From Cognataquiflexum gelatinilyticum (lineage in GTDB: Bacteria > Bacteroidota > Bacteroidia > Cytophagales > Cyclobacteriaceae): a stretch of 64,000 nucleotides of DNA. The position numbers were made by a program, and so were the translations under genes. Numbering within the stretch: position 1 is the stretch's first letter; the number at the start of each line of letters is the position of its first letter. Positions 8,294 to 15,365 of this stretch are shown piece after piece. The stretch covers positions 310,001 through 374,000 of the forward strand of contig NZ_JANAEZ010000003.1 in the NCBI RefSeq assembly GCF_024813435.1, read 5' to 3'. The notes under the pieces were generated by a model that was not told the DNA's origin, made no database searches, and saw nothing but the letters and a program-made list of their open reading frames with translations.

Positions 8294-9490
8294 ATGAAAA
8301 AACACAACCTGATTAACCTCTTATTGCTGTTCCTGATTGCATTTTCGGCGCAGGCACAGGAAGCACTGTTTCGTGCCCAACAGATCGTTTCCCCCGAAAT
8401 CCACGATGACCAATCGGTGACTTTCCGGGTGTTTGCTCCGGATGCCAAATCTGTTCAGATCACAGGAGATTTTCTTCCCCCTGTAAAAATGGAAACCCAA
8501 TTCGGACCAATGGATGGACAAGGAAAAGCTGATCTTGTCAAAGGTGAAAACGGCGTTTGGGAATTCAAATCCGCTCCTTTGAGTCCGGAATTGTATGGGT
8601 ATTCCATCATTGTAGATGGCTTTACCACTACCGATCCCAACAACCCTTTTCTGATCAGGGATGTGGCATCAGTGACCAATATCCTTATCGTAGGCGCAGG
8701 TCAGGCAGATTATTACAGGGTGAAGGATGTTCCCCACGGTACAGTTGCACGCAGGTGGTATGATTCTCCGGGACTTGGGATGGACCGTAGGCTGACTGTC
8801 TATACACCTCCGGGGTATGAAACTTCAAATGAAAAATATCCTGTTCTTTATTTGCTACACGGTGCCGGTGGTGACGAGGAAGCTTGGATTGCATTGGGCA
8901 GGACAGCCCAGATTTTGGACAATCTGATTGCCCAAGGCAAAGCCAATCCGATGATTGTGGTGATGCCAAATGGCAATGTTTCTCAGGATGCTGCGCCCGG
9001 TGAAGGAAGTGCAGGTTTTTACAAGCCGGTGTTTATGGCGCCAAGAACGATGGACGGAGGCTATGAAGCTGCTTTTATGGACATCATCAAGTTTGTTGAA
9101 AGCAGCTATAGGGTCAAGGCTGACAAATCCAATAGGGCGATTGCAGGTTTGTCCATGGGAGGATTCCACACCTTGCATATTTCGAGGTTTTTCCCCAATA
9201 CTTTTGATTACATGGGTTTGTTTTCTGCGGCCATCATGCCGCGTGAGGATGCCACAGGAAAAGTTTATAGTGATTTTGACAACACCTTGACAGCCCAAAT
9301 GAAAAACGGATATAAGTTGTATTGGATTGCCATCGGCAAAACCGATTTTCTCTATAAAGCCAATGTAGAATACCGCGAAAAATTGGATAAGATGGGCATG
9401 AAGTATGATTACGTCGAATCCGAAGGTGGACATACCTGGAGAAACTGGAGGGTTTACCTTACCCAATTTGCTCCGCAATTGTTTCAATGA
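8294..9490 (+). CDS. Exported esterase with CBM48-like N domain
   Basis: A 398-residue secreted alpha/beta hydrolase of the enterochelin/feruloyl esterase (esterase D) family. A signal peptide (about 1-21, ending AQAQ) is followed by an early-set (CBM48-like) domain at about 30-125 with the VTFRVFAPDAKSVQITGDF signature. The hydrolase domain has an oxyanion-loop motif YLLHGAGGDEEAW, nucleophile Ser287 in GLSMGG and catalytic His380 in EGGHTWRNW. Related enzymes cleave acyl or feruloyl esters from plant polysaccharides, so a carbohydrate esterase role is plausible; the true substrate is unknown. A terminator follows. Confidence 0.88.
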   Translation: MKKHNLINLLLLFLIAFSAQAQEALFRAQQIVSPEIHDDQSVTFRVFAPDAKSVQITGDFLPPVKMETQFGPMDGQGKADLVKGENGVWEFKSAPLSPELYGYSIIVDGFTTTDPNNPFLIRDVASVTNILIVGAGQADYYRVKDVPHGTVARRWYDSPGLGMDRRLTVYTPPGYETSNEKYPVLYLLHGAGGDEEAWIALGRTAQILDNLIAQGKANPMIVVMPNGNVSQDAAPGEGSAGFYKPVFMAPRTMDGGYEAAFMDIIKFVESSYRVKADKSNRAIAGLSMGGFHTLHISRFFPNTFDYMGLFSAAIMPREDATGKVYSDFDNTLTAQMKNGYKLYWIAIGKTDFLYKANVEYREKLDKMGMKYDYVESEGGHTWRNWRVYLTQFAPQLFQ

Positions 9491-9507
9491 TGGTAGATTT
9501 TTGAATG

Positions 9508-9541
9508 AAAAAACGCAGTCCCGAAAGGCTGCGTTTTTTTT
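9508..9541 (+). terminator. Terminator after esterase gene
   Basis: AAAACGCAG pairs with CTGCGTTTT around the loop TCCCGAAAGG and is followed by a run of T, 18 bases after the esterase stop codon. Confidence 0.85.
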
Positions 9542-9551
9542 CTTTTTGTTT

Positions 9552-9819
9552 CGCCCTTTCAGGGCTTCCCAGGATTGTTCGTTTTTCTACGGATGGGCTT
9601 CACCCATCCCTAAGTTATCACGCCCCTTCAGGGCTGTTAATTCTAAATCATGATGATCACAAATGTTTTAATTTTTCATGGTTTTAGGAAAAACCCGAAT
9701 TATAAAGGATGGGCTGCACCCATCGCTGAGCTATTTTGCCCTTTCAGGGCTTCCTGAGAATTTGGGGTTTTTATCAATGGCCGCATCCATTGCTGAGGTA
9801 TTTCGCCATTTTAGGGCGG
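9552..9819. repeat. REP-like interspersed repeat, three degenerating copies
   Basis: Three copies of a composite element occur: a hairpin GGATGGGCTKCACCCATC, a link CTRAGNTATTTCG, and a second small hairpin GCCCTTTCAGGGC. Copy 1 spans about 9591-9635 and is preceded by an extra GCCCTTTCAGGGC at 9553. Copy 2 spans about 9708-9756. Copy 3, about 9776-9819, is most decayed (AATGGCCGCATCCATT, GCCATTTTAGGGC). This is the architecture of repetitive extragenic palindromes; no associated transposase is present. The rest of the 408-base gap contains nothing I can call. Confidence 0.75.
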
Positions 9820-9898
9820 AAATGTTAAAAGAATTAATTTAAGGGAAACAGTGGGATGGAGCGATTGAAAGAAATATTCTCTCTAAAAAAACATAGCT

Positions 9899-10291
9899 TT
9901 AAGCGACTTCCAACCATTTTCTAATAATATCAAGGAATTTGGATTCATTGCCAAGGATTTCCTGCACGGAGGTAAATCTGATGACACCACGGTCATTTGC
10001 TGCCCATTTCAGCAATCCGGAATCGTCTTTGATCAGTTTTTCTTTTGGCAATTCTTTTTTCTTGACTCCTCTGTGGAATACCAATTGGACGCTGTCTTTT
10101 TTTGGTGGAAGGTTGAAGGTGATTTTGTCTTCTCCCTCCAAACAAAAGCTCGGCGCATTCCATTTGATCTGTTCGGTTAGATTTGGATTTGCTTTAAAGA
10201 CCATTTCCCTGATCTTAAGAATTTCAGGTTTTAGTGGATGGTCTAAGTTTTCTAGGTAAATCCGGACAAGATTTTCAGGATCAGCTTTCAT
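9899..10291 (-). CDS. DUF1801 (YdhG-like) domain protein
   Basis: A 130-residue soluble protein covering a DUF1801 domain, a small alpha/beta fold whose biochemistry is not established. Features include HPLKPEILKIREMVFKANPNL and IKWNAPSFCLEGEDKITFNLPPKKDSVQLVFHRG, with the family's W-x-x-P-x-F core. I chose the ATG at 10291, which overlaps the upstream gene's stop (ATGA), rather than an in-frame start ten codons earlier inside that gene. It is the last gene of the seven-gene minus-strand cluster. Confidence 0.82.
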   Translation of the reverse strand: MKADPENLVRIYLENLDHPLKPEILKIREMVFKANPNLTEQIKWNAPSFCLEGEDKITFNLPPKKDSVQLVFHRGVKKKELPKEKLIKDDSGLLKWAANDRGVIRFTSVQEILGNESKFLDIIRKWLEVA

Positions 10292-10665
10292 GGATTTTTG
10301 GGTTTGAAGACTTCGATGCAATAAGAGGCTATGGAACTGATTTTATTTTCGGAATCAAATTGATAGACATCGCAGGCGGAGATTTTGGAGATCATAATTC
10401 CTTCCCGGGAAAATTCACCGAGACCAATGATTGCTACTTTTCCATTTTCTTCAATGGTTTGGTGGATTTTGAAATCCGTGCTCACAGATTGGAAATAGGT
10501 GGCGATATTTTGGCAATGGAGTTTTACCATTTCCTTCCCTTCGAGGGTTTGTTCTCCGATGATTTCCCATCGGATATTGTCTGCCATGGCAGCATAGACT
10601 TCTTCAAATTTGCCAAGTGAAAAATCCGAAGCAAGTTTTGAATAGGGAGAATTTGAAGTAGACAT
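10288..10665 (-). CDS. NTF2-like (SnoaL-type) protein
   Basis: A 125-residue protein of the NTF2-like fold. The pattern is typical: an N-terminal helix pair (LASDFSLGKFEEVYAAM), the ADNIRWEIIGEQTLEGKE turn, and C-terminal sheet strands (KVAIIGLGEFSR, ISACDVYQFDSENKISSIASYC). Members act as small enzymes or ligand carriers, and nothing here fixes a substrate. It lies 18 bases after the 72-residue gene and is coupled to the DUF1801 gene by an ATGA overlap. Confidence 0.78.
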   Translation of the reverse strand: MSTSNSPYSKLASDFSLGKFEEVYAAMADNIRWEIIGEQTLEGKEMVKLHCQNIATYFQSVSTDFKIHQTIEENGKVAIIGLGEFSREGIMISKISACDVYQFDSENKISSIASYCIEVFKPKNP

Positions 10666-10683
10666 ATTTGTTAACAGCTTTTT

Positions 10684-10902
10684 TCAATCCGGTAATGCGA
10701 AACATTCATATCCCTTTTCCTTCATGAAAAGTGGGATTTTTCCAATGACTTCCATGCAACCTTCCACTCTCAATATCCTATCGCAATCATCAAGGTCAAA
10801 ATTAGCTTTAACCTCCAAAAATGCACATTGGATCAGGGCTACTAAAGAGAGAGCCTCATCTATTGAATGGACATTTGTTTTGAATACTTCTATAATTTTC
10901 AA
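10684..10902 (-). CDS. Small conserved-looking protein (72 aa)
   Basis: A 72-residue protein starting at a TTG (10902) with MKIIEVFKTNV. The alternation of strands and helices (VFKTNVHSIDEALSLVALIQ, ANFDLDDCDRILRVEG, GKIPLFMKEKGYECFALPD) looks like a ferredoxin-like or HMA-like small fold, but the CxxC metal motif of HMA domains is missing. The function is unknown. It is packed between the NTF2-like gene (18 bases) and the AHSA1 gene (23 bases), so it is transcribed with them. Confidence 0.65.
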   Translation of the reverse strand: MKIIEVFKTNVHSIDEALSLVALIQCAFLEVKANFDLDDCDRILRVEGCMEVIGKIPLFMKEKGYECFALPD

Positions 10903-10925
10903 TTCAATAGCCGGTTATAGGAGTA

Positions 10926-11378
10926 TCATTTTTTTAAATAATCATATCCGCCTTTTCGGAGGTTGATTCCATGCTCCAGATAAGCCTTGAGACAGCATAG
11001 GAAATTAGTCCAGCCTTCTGTATTTCCCATCAGCCATTTGATGCCGGATGGATTATTGGGTCTTTCCTTTTCTTGGACTGTCACAAGGGTATCATTGTCT
11101 TTTCTGGATTCCAGAATTATCTCCACCAAATGGTCAAATGTCTCAATTTTCCAGCTGAAAATGATCAATTTATCTGTTTCGATTTTCTTGACCTGGATAG
11201 GATCAGTACCTTCAAATTCCGGAAAACTCCAAAAGACAGTTTTTCCTTCCACCATTCTTCCGGAGCTTTCAGAGATAAAATATTGGGTCATATGTTTGGG
11301 ATCCACAATGGCTTCAAAAACCTCAGAAACAGGTTTTTGAATCTGTAAAGCGACTTTAATGCTCAGTGTATTTTCCAT
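10926..11378 (-). CDS. SRPBCC/AHSA1 domain protein
   Basis: A 150-residue START-like (SRPBCC) protein of the AHSA1 type, a helix-grip fold with a hydrophobic cavity. Family signs are the opening LQIQKPVSEVFEAIVDPKHMTQYF, the central WSFPEFEG and KLIIFSWK strands, and the C-terminal helix GWTNFLCCLKAYLEHG. No enzyme activity can be assigned. A second, double AHSA1 protein lies at the head of the same cluster. Confidence 0.85.
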   Translation of the reverse strand: MENTLSIKVALQIQKPVSEVFEAIVDPKHMTQYFISESSGRMVEGKTVFWSFPEFEGTDPIQVKKIETDKLIIFSWKIETFDHLVEIILESRKDNDTLVTVQEKERPNNPSGIKWLMGNTEGWTNFLCCLKAYLEHGINLRKGGYDYLKK

Positions 11379-11392
11379 ACAACTCGGTTGGT

Positions 11393-11668
11393 TTAGGTAT
11401 TAAAATTCAATCCCTCATCGGATAATGCCTGCCTCAGTATTGGAATCGAGGAAGGCCCTATTCCGTGGAATTTTAGGATCTCGGATTCCCTGTATTTTGC
11501 CAAAATTGAAAGTTCTGAAATACCCTCATTTTCCAGCGCCCTTCTTGCCGGAGCTCCCAATTTTGACTTCCAGCCAGACAATTGCTTTTTGTTGTTTTCA
11601 CATTCAGGGCACACCGGACAATCACTGGTTTTATAAAATCTATGGCCTTTTGGACATATTTTGAACAT
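11393..11668 (-). CDS. Zinc-ribbon protein with RpoA-CTD-like HhH
   Basis: A 91-residue protein. The first 25 residues hold a Cys-rich knuckle (FKICPKGHRFYKTSDCPVCPEC; CxxxH and CPVCPEC) that could bind zinc. The rest (LGAPARRALENEGISELSILAKYRESEILKFHGIGPSSIPILRQAL) matches the helix-hairpin-helix of the RNA polymerase alpha C-terminal domain and fits a small DNA-binding protein. It sits 14 bases after the AHSA1 gene on its downstream side. It may modulate the cluster, but its targets are unknown. Confidence 0.75.
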   Translation of the reverse strand: MFKICPKGHRFYKTSDCPVCPECENNKKQLSGWKSKLGAPARRALENEGISELSILAKYRESEILKFHGIGPSSIPILRQALSDEGLNFNT

Positions 11669-11741
11669 GGTTTTTTCAGGTAATTTTCAATCAAATCTTC
11701 CTTACTTAGCTAAAGCTGTTTGAGGTGCCGAAAAGAAAAAA

Positions 11742-12182
11742 TTAACCTGCAGGTTCAGTACAAGCAAACATCCAATTTACCCCAAATTTATCGGTACAGC
11801 TTCCAAAATAATCGCCCCAAAATGCATCCTCCAATTCCATGGTGACCACACCACCGGCCGAAAGTTCTTTAAACAGTCTCTCTGTTTCAGACCTTGTGTC
11901 CGGTTGTAGGTTGATATGGACATTGTTTCCCATATTGACTTTAAATCCCATAAACGCCGGTGAGTCCGAGCCCATCAATTGATGACCTCCGGTTATTTCC
12001 AACGCGACATGCATGACGAGGTTTTTGTCTGATTCAGGCATGGGCGGCATGCCATCCATGGGAGGTGCCCCTCCAAACCGCATGATGCCTCCGATGAATT
12101 CTCCTCCAAAGATTGATTTATAAAAATAAAATACCTCCTCGGTATTGTCTGTAAAATTAAGATAAGTGCCTACGCTTGCCAT
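11742..12182 (-). CDS. VOC family protein (PhnB-like)
   Basis: A 146-residue vicinal oxygen chelate fold protein of the PhnB/3-demethylubiquinone methyltransferase-like subgroup. It shows GTYLNFTDNTEEVFYFYKSIFGGEF, the HVALEITGGHQLMGSDSP segment, and the C-terminal FWGDYFGSCTDKFGVNWMFA hallmark. VOC proteins range from metal-dependent lyases to resistance proteins; the substrate is unknown. It sits 23 bases downstream of the double AHSA1 gene. Confidence 0.87.
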   Translation of the reverse strand: MASVGTYLNFTDNTEEVFYFYKSIFGGEFIGGIMRFGGAPPMDGMPPMPESDKNLVMHVALEITGGHQLMGSDSPAFMGFKVNMGNNVHINLQPDTRSETERLFKELSAGGVVTMELEDAFWGDYFGSCTDKFGVNWMFACTEPAG

Positions 12183-12205
12183 AGTTGTGGGGTTTAAGGT
12201 TGATT

Positions 12206-13084
12206 TTAAGATTCACAGATTGATTTGAGTTTTTCCAAGGCCTTAGGATAAGTTTCCTCAAAGTAGGATTTGAATTCTTCATTAGAATCTAGGTCTACGG
12301 AAAGCAAGGTTTTCCCATTTTTTGCCTCAAAAGTATAATTTTCCAATGCTCCTGCCCATCCCTCTACTTCCGGTCCGGAGGTGATTTCTTGTCCATTATT
12401 CAGGATTCCAAGGTGTTCGATAGAAACAAATTGATTTTTGATGTTTTCTTTGATCCTGCTGACCATACCGCCTTCTTTTCCATCTTGGTCGGTGCCAACA
12501 AATACTATTTTGGAACCTTTGTCCCAAGAACCTTCAAAACGGGAAGTCGGATTGAACACCGCTGTCCATTCCCTATAGGTCTTGTCCCCAAGCATGGTAA
12601 TAAAAACTTTGTCAACAGGTGCGTCGATTTCTATTTTGAAATTGAGCTTTTGTGGACCGGATTGGGATTCAACATATTTCTTGAAATTGTTTAAAATCGT
12701 TTGCCAACCATCTTTTTGGAGCTCGATTGAGTTGGTATCTTCAGATTCAAAATCTTCTTTGACCTTTGTACCTTCGCCCTGGGATTCAAAAATGACCGAC
12801 ATTTTTCTGCCGTCTTCAAGGATGGAGGATATTTTTTTGAATTCTTCTACTTCGGTATGGTTACCCCCAAAGTCAAATCCAAAACTTCCATCTTTTGCCT
12901 CCATTCTGGAAGAAAACTTACCTCCCGCTTGAAGGTCATTTTCAGCACGTGGACATTGCCAATCTTCAGATGCAAAGTTCCATTGTTTGATATGTTCGGG
13001 TTCTGACCACATTTTCCAAACTTGTGGGACAGGGGCATTTACATAAGTTTCAATTGAAATAACGGTTTTTGGTAAGGAGTTCAT
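12206..13084 (-). CDS. Double AHSA1 (SRPBCC) domain protein
   Basis: A 292-residue protein made of two complete AHSA1-type domains in tandem. The first covers about residues 1-145 (VISIETYVNAPVPQVWKMWS, ending WQTILNNFKKYVES). The second covers about 148-292 (LNFKIEIDAPVDKVFITMLG, ending YPKALEKLKSICES). Separate proteins are usual, so this is a fusion. It is the first gene of the minus-strand cluster and is divergent from the GlxA-type regulator across 122 bases, which makes the cluster a likely target of that regulator. Confidence 0.87.
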   Translation of the reverse strand: MNSLPKTVISIETYVNAPVPQVWKMWSEPEHIKQWNFASEDWQCPRAENDLQAGGKFSSRMEAKDGSFGFDFGGNHTEVEEFKKISSILEDGRKMSVIFESQGEGTKVKEDFESEDTNSIELQKDGWQTILNNFKKYVESQSGPQKLNFKIEIDAPVDKVFITMLGDKTYREWTAVFNPTSRFEGSWDKGSKIVFVGTDQDGKEGGMVSRIKENIKNQFVSIEHLGILNNGQEITSGPEVEGWAGALENYTFEAKNGKTLLSVDLDSNEEFKSYFEETYPKALEKLKSICES

Positions 13085-13206
13085 AGTTTTGGTTTTTGGA
13101 GTTCAAAATTCTTTGAGATGTAAATTTAATTGGAATCAAAAGAGAAAACTATGTGTGAAAACGACAATCAGCAGGTATTTTGCGACAGGTTTTCTATATT
13201 TAAATC

Positions 13207-14184
13207 ATGATAAAAGTTTCTATTCTCGTTCCTGAAAATTCGGTTTTGCAGGCCATTGCTGACCCTCAGTACTGTTTCAGTGCTGTCAATCAGTTTTTAT
13301 CCCTTTCGGGAAAAGAGCCATTATTTGAGGTAAGTCTGGTCGGAGCAAAAAAGGAAATTAAGCTCAACGGAGGAAGTTTTTCAGTTTTTCCTGATACCCT
13401 GATCGATCAGGTCAGGAAGACTGATTTGGTAATTATTCCGGCACTCTTTGGAGATATGAAAGCTGCTCTGGAATCCAATAGGGAATTGATTCCATGGATA
13501 AGCGAACAGTATAATAAAGGTTCTGAAGTTGCTTCATTGTGTGTAGGTGCATTTTTGCTTGCTTCGACAGGATTGTTGGATGGCAAAAAATGTTCAACCC
13601 ACTGGGGTTTTGCCAATGAATTCCATGAAATGTTTCCTGAGGTGGAGGTTCAGGATGGCAGCATCGTCAGCGAAGAAGGGGGGATATATTCAAGTGGGGG
13701 AGCTAATTCCTATTGGAATCTTTTGCTTCATCTCGTAGAAAAATATTCTGATAGAGAAACAGCTATCCTAGCTGCAAAATATTTTGCTATCGATATTGAC
13801 AGGAACAATCAATCTGCCTTTTCAATGTTCAAAGGACAAAAGGACCATAAAGATGACTTGATCATTAAAGCTCAGGATTACATAGAATCCGTGATAGATG
13901 AGCGGATCAGTGTCGATGAACTTGCTGCAAGGGTAGCATTGGGAAGGAGAAGCTTTGAACGGAGGTTCAAACAGGCTACGAGAAATTCAGTCTTGGAATA
14001 TATTCAAAGGGTGAAAATGGAAGCTGCCAAGAGGAGTTTTGAGGGGAGTAGAAAAAATATCAATGAGGTAATGTTTGAAGTAGGTTATACAGACAATAAG
14101 GCCTTTCGATCCACTTTTAAAAAAATAACCGGATTGACCCCGCTGGAGTATCGAAACAAATACAACAAGCTTTCCTTGGCGTAG
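13207..14184 (+). CDS. GlxA-family AraC transcriptional regulator
   Basis: A 325-residue regulator with an N-terminal DJ-1/PfpI-like amidotransferase fold (about 1-185; nucleophile-elbow Cys112 in SLCVGAFLLASTGLLDG) and a C-terminal AraC/XylS double helix-turn-helix (about 215-320; SVDELAARVALGRRSFERRFKQATRNSVLEYIQRVKMEAAK). Such GlxA-type proteins bind DNA; the DJ-1 domain is thought to sense ligands, and any catalysis here is unproven. It is divergent from the AHSA1/VOC/DUF1801 cluster, so I infer that it controls that cluster. A bidirectional terminator follows. Confidence 0.9.
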   Translation: MIKVSILVPENSVLQAIADPQYCFSAVNQFLSLSGKEPLFEVSLVGAKKEIKLNGGSFSVFPDTLIDQVRKTDLVIIPALFGDMKAALESNRELIPWISEQYNKGSEVASLCVGAFLLASTGLLDGKKCSTHWGFANEFHEMFPEVEVQDGSIVSEEGGIYSSGGANSYWNLLLHLVEKYSDRETAILAAKYFAIDIDRNNQSAFSMFKGQKDHKDDLIIKAQDYIESVIDERISVDELAARVALGRRSFERRFKQATRNSVLEYIQRVKMEAAKRSFEGSRKNINEVMFEVGYTDNKAFRSTFKKITGLTPLEYRNKYNKLSLA

Positions 14185-14211
14185 CTTGGTTTTAATTTTT
14201 GGTAATTCAAT

Positions 14212-14248
14212 AAAAAATCCCGGTCAAAAAAGCTGACCGGGATTTTTA
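14212..14248. terminator. Bidirectional terminator
   Basis: AAAAATCCCGGTC pairs with GACCGGGATTTTT around a nine-base loop, with A and T runs on either side. It separates the convergent regulator and M23 peptidase genes. Confidence 0.9.
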
Positions 14249-14269
14249 TTTCATATTGAATTTAGAAGT

Positions 14270-15247
14270 TTAACTCAAAGACTGATTTTCTCTGCCTGAC
14301 AGTTCGAGAATCTTATCAAACTCTTCCGGTGTAAGGTCTTTGAAGAAATAGTTGACGGGGTTTACAAACCTGCCGTCTTTCATGATTTCATAATGGACGT
14401 GTGGTGCTGTAGATGAACCGGTATTTCCCACTGTTCCAATTAAATCACCTCTTTTTATTTTTTGGCCTTTTCTGACTTTGAATTCATTCATGTGCGCATA
14501 TCGGGTGACAAAACCGAACCCATGGTCGATTTCAATGTGCTTTCCATATCCACCAAAAACTGTTTTCACCGCTACCACCACACCGTCGCCTGTAGCATAT
14601 ATGGGAGTTCCTTTTGGTGCTGCAAAATCGACACCTTTATGCATTTTCCTCACTTTAAGGATAGGGTGGATTCTCATGCCATAACCTGAGGCAAGCATGT
14701 TTAGATTTTCATTTAAAATAGGTTGGATCGCCGGTACAGAAGCCCAATATTCTTCTTTTTTGTATGCCATGTCGGTCACTTCATCATAGCTGATGGATTG
14801 GACGTACATTTTTCTTTTCAGGGCATCCACTTTTTGGGAAAGTGAGACAACAAGGTCTTCCTGTTTGAGTCCTTTTTCTTTGATTTCCTTGTATCTGTCA
14901 GAACCGCCGACACCTGCATTCCTCATTTCATCGGGAATCGGTTCTGATTCAAAAATGATCCTGTACAGGTTGTCATCTCTTTGCTGAAGGTCACCCATCA
15001 TGTGGTTGAGTTTGTTGACTTCCCCTTCAAGCAATTGGTAATAAAGGGTAAGTTCTTGATTTTCTTTCTTCAACATCAGCTCTTTTGGGCTTTCAAAAAA
15101 ATAGTTGAAGGAAATCAACATGACAACGGCAATTACTGAAGCGAGTGAAAAGAATCCAAGGGAATTGAGGGCAATATCCCACTTGCTTCGCTGGTAGCGC
15201 TCGTATTTGCAGGTTTTGGGGTCGTAGTAATATTTTATTCTACTCAT
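14270..15247 (-). CDS. Membrane-anchored M23 (LytM) peptidase
   Basis: A 325-residue cell-wall endopeptidase-type protein. A cytoplasmic N terminus (MSRIKYYYDPKTCKYERYQR) precedes a membrane helix at about 30-50 and a coiled-coil region at about 55-150. The M23 domain follows, with zinc ligands His203 and Asp207 in MHKGVDF and His283/His285 in PHVHYE. All expected ligands are present, so it may be an active peptidoglycan hydrolase or a divisome/morphogenesis factor. The YYYDP opening is a recurrent feature of Bacteroidota M23 proteins. It is convergent with the AraC gene and divergent from alaS. Confidence 0.93.
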   Translation of the reverse strand: MSRIKYYYDPKTCKYERYQRSKWDIALNSLGFFSLASVIAVVMLISFNYFFESPKELMLKKENQELTLYYQLLEGEVNKLNHMMGDLQQRDDNLYRIIFESEPIPDEMRNAGVGGSDRYKEIKEKGLKQEDLVVSLSQKVDALKRKMYVQSISYDEVTDMAYKKEEYWASVPAIQPILNENLNMLASGYGMRIHPILKVRKMHKGVDFAAPKGTPIYATGDGVVVAVKTVFGGYGKHIEIDHGFGFVTRYAHMNEFKVRKGQKIKRGDLIGTVGNTGSSTAPHVHYEIMKDGRFVNPVNYFFKDLTPEEFDKILELSGRENQSLS

Positions 15248-15317
15248 TACGGATTGCGAGGTAAATATTCTAATTTTGTGCCCCTGTGGCAGTTGGGTGA
15301 TAGCGTGTTGGGGACCA

Positions 15318-15325
15318 CAAATATA
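15318..15325 (-). promoter_or_regulatory. Candidate -7 box for M23 peptidase gene
   Basis: On the minus strand this reads TATATTTG, an exact TAnnTTTG match about 70 bases before the peptidase ATG. A convincing -33 TTG at normal spacing is not visible. Confidence 0.35.
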
Positions 15326-15365
15326 GTAAATAAAATAGATAATCCGAAAATAGTCAATAGGTTAG

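Noticed and set aside
8855..9487. 210-codon minus-strand gene opposite the esterase
   Set aside because: It is antisense to a complete esterase with catalytic Ser and His.
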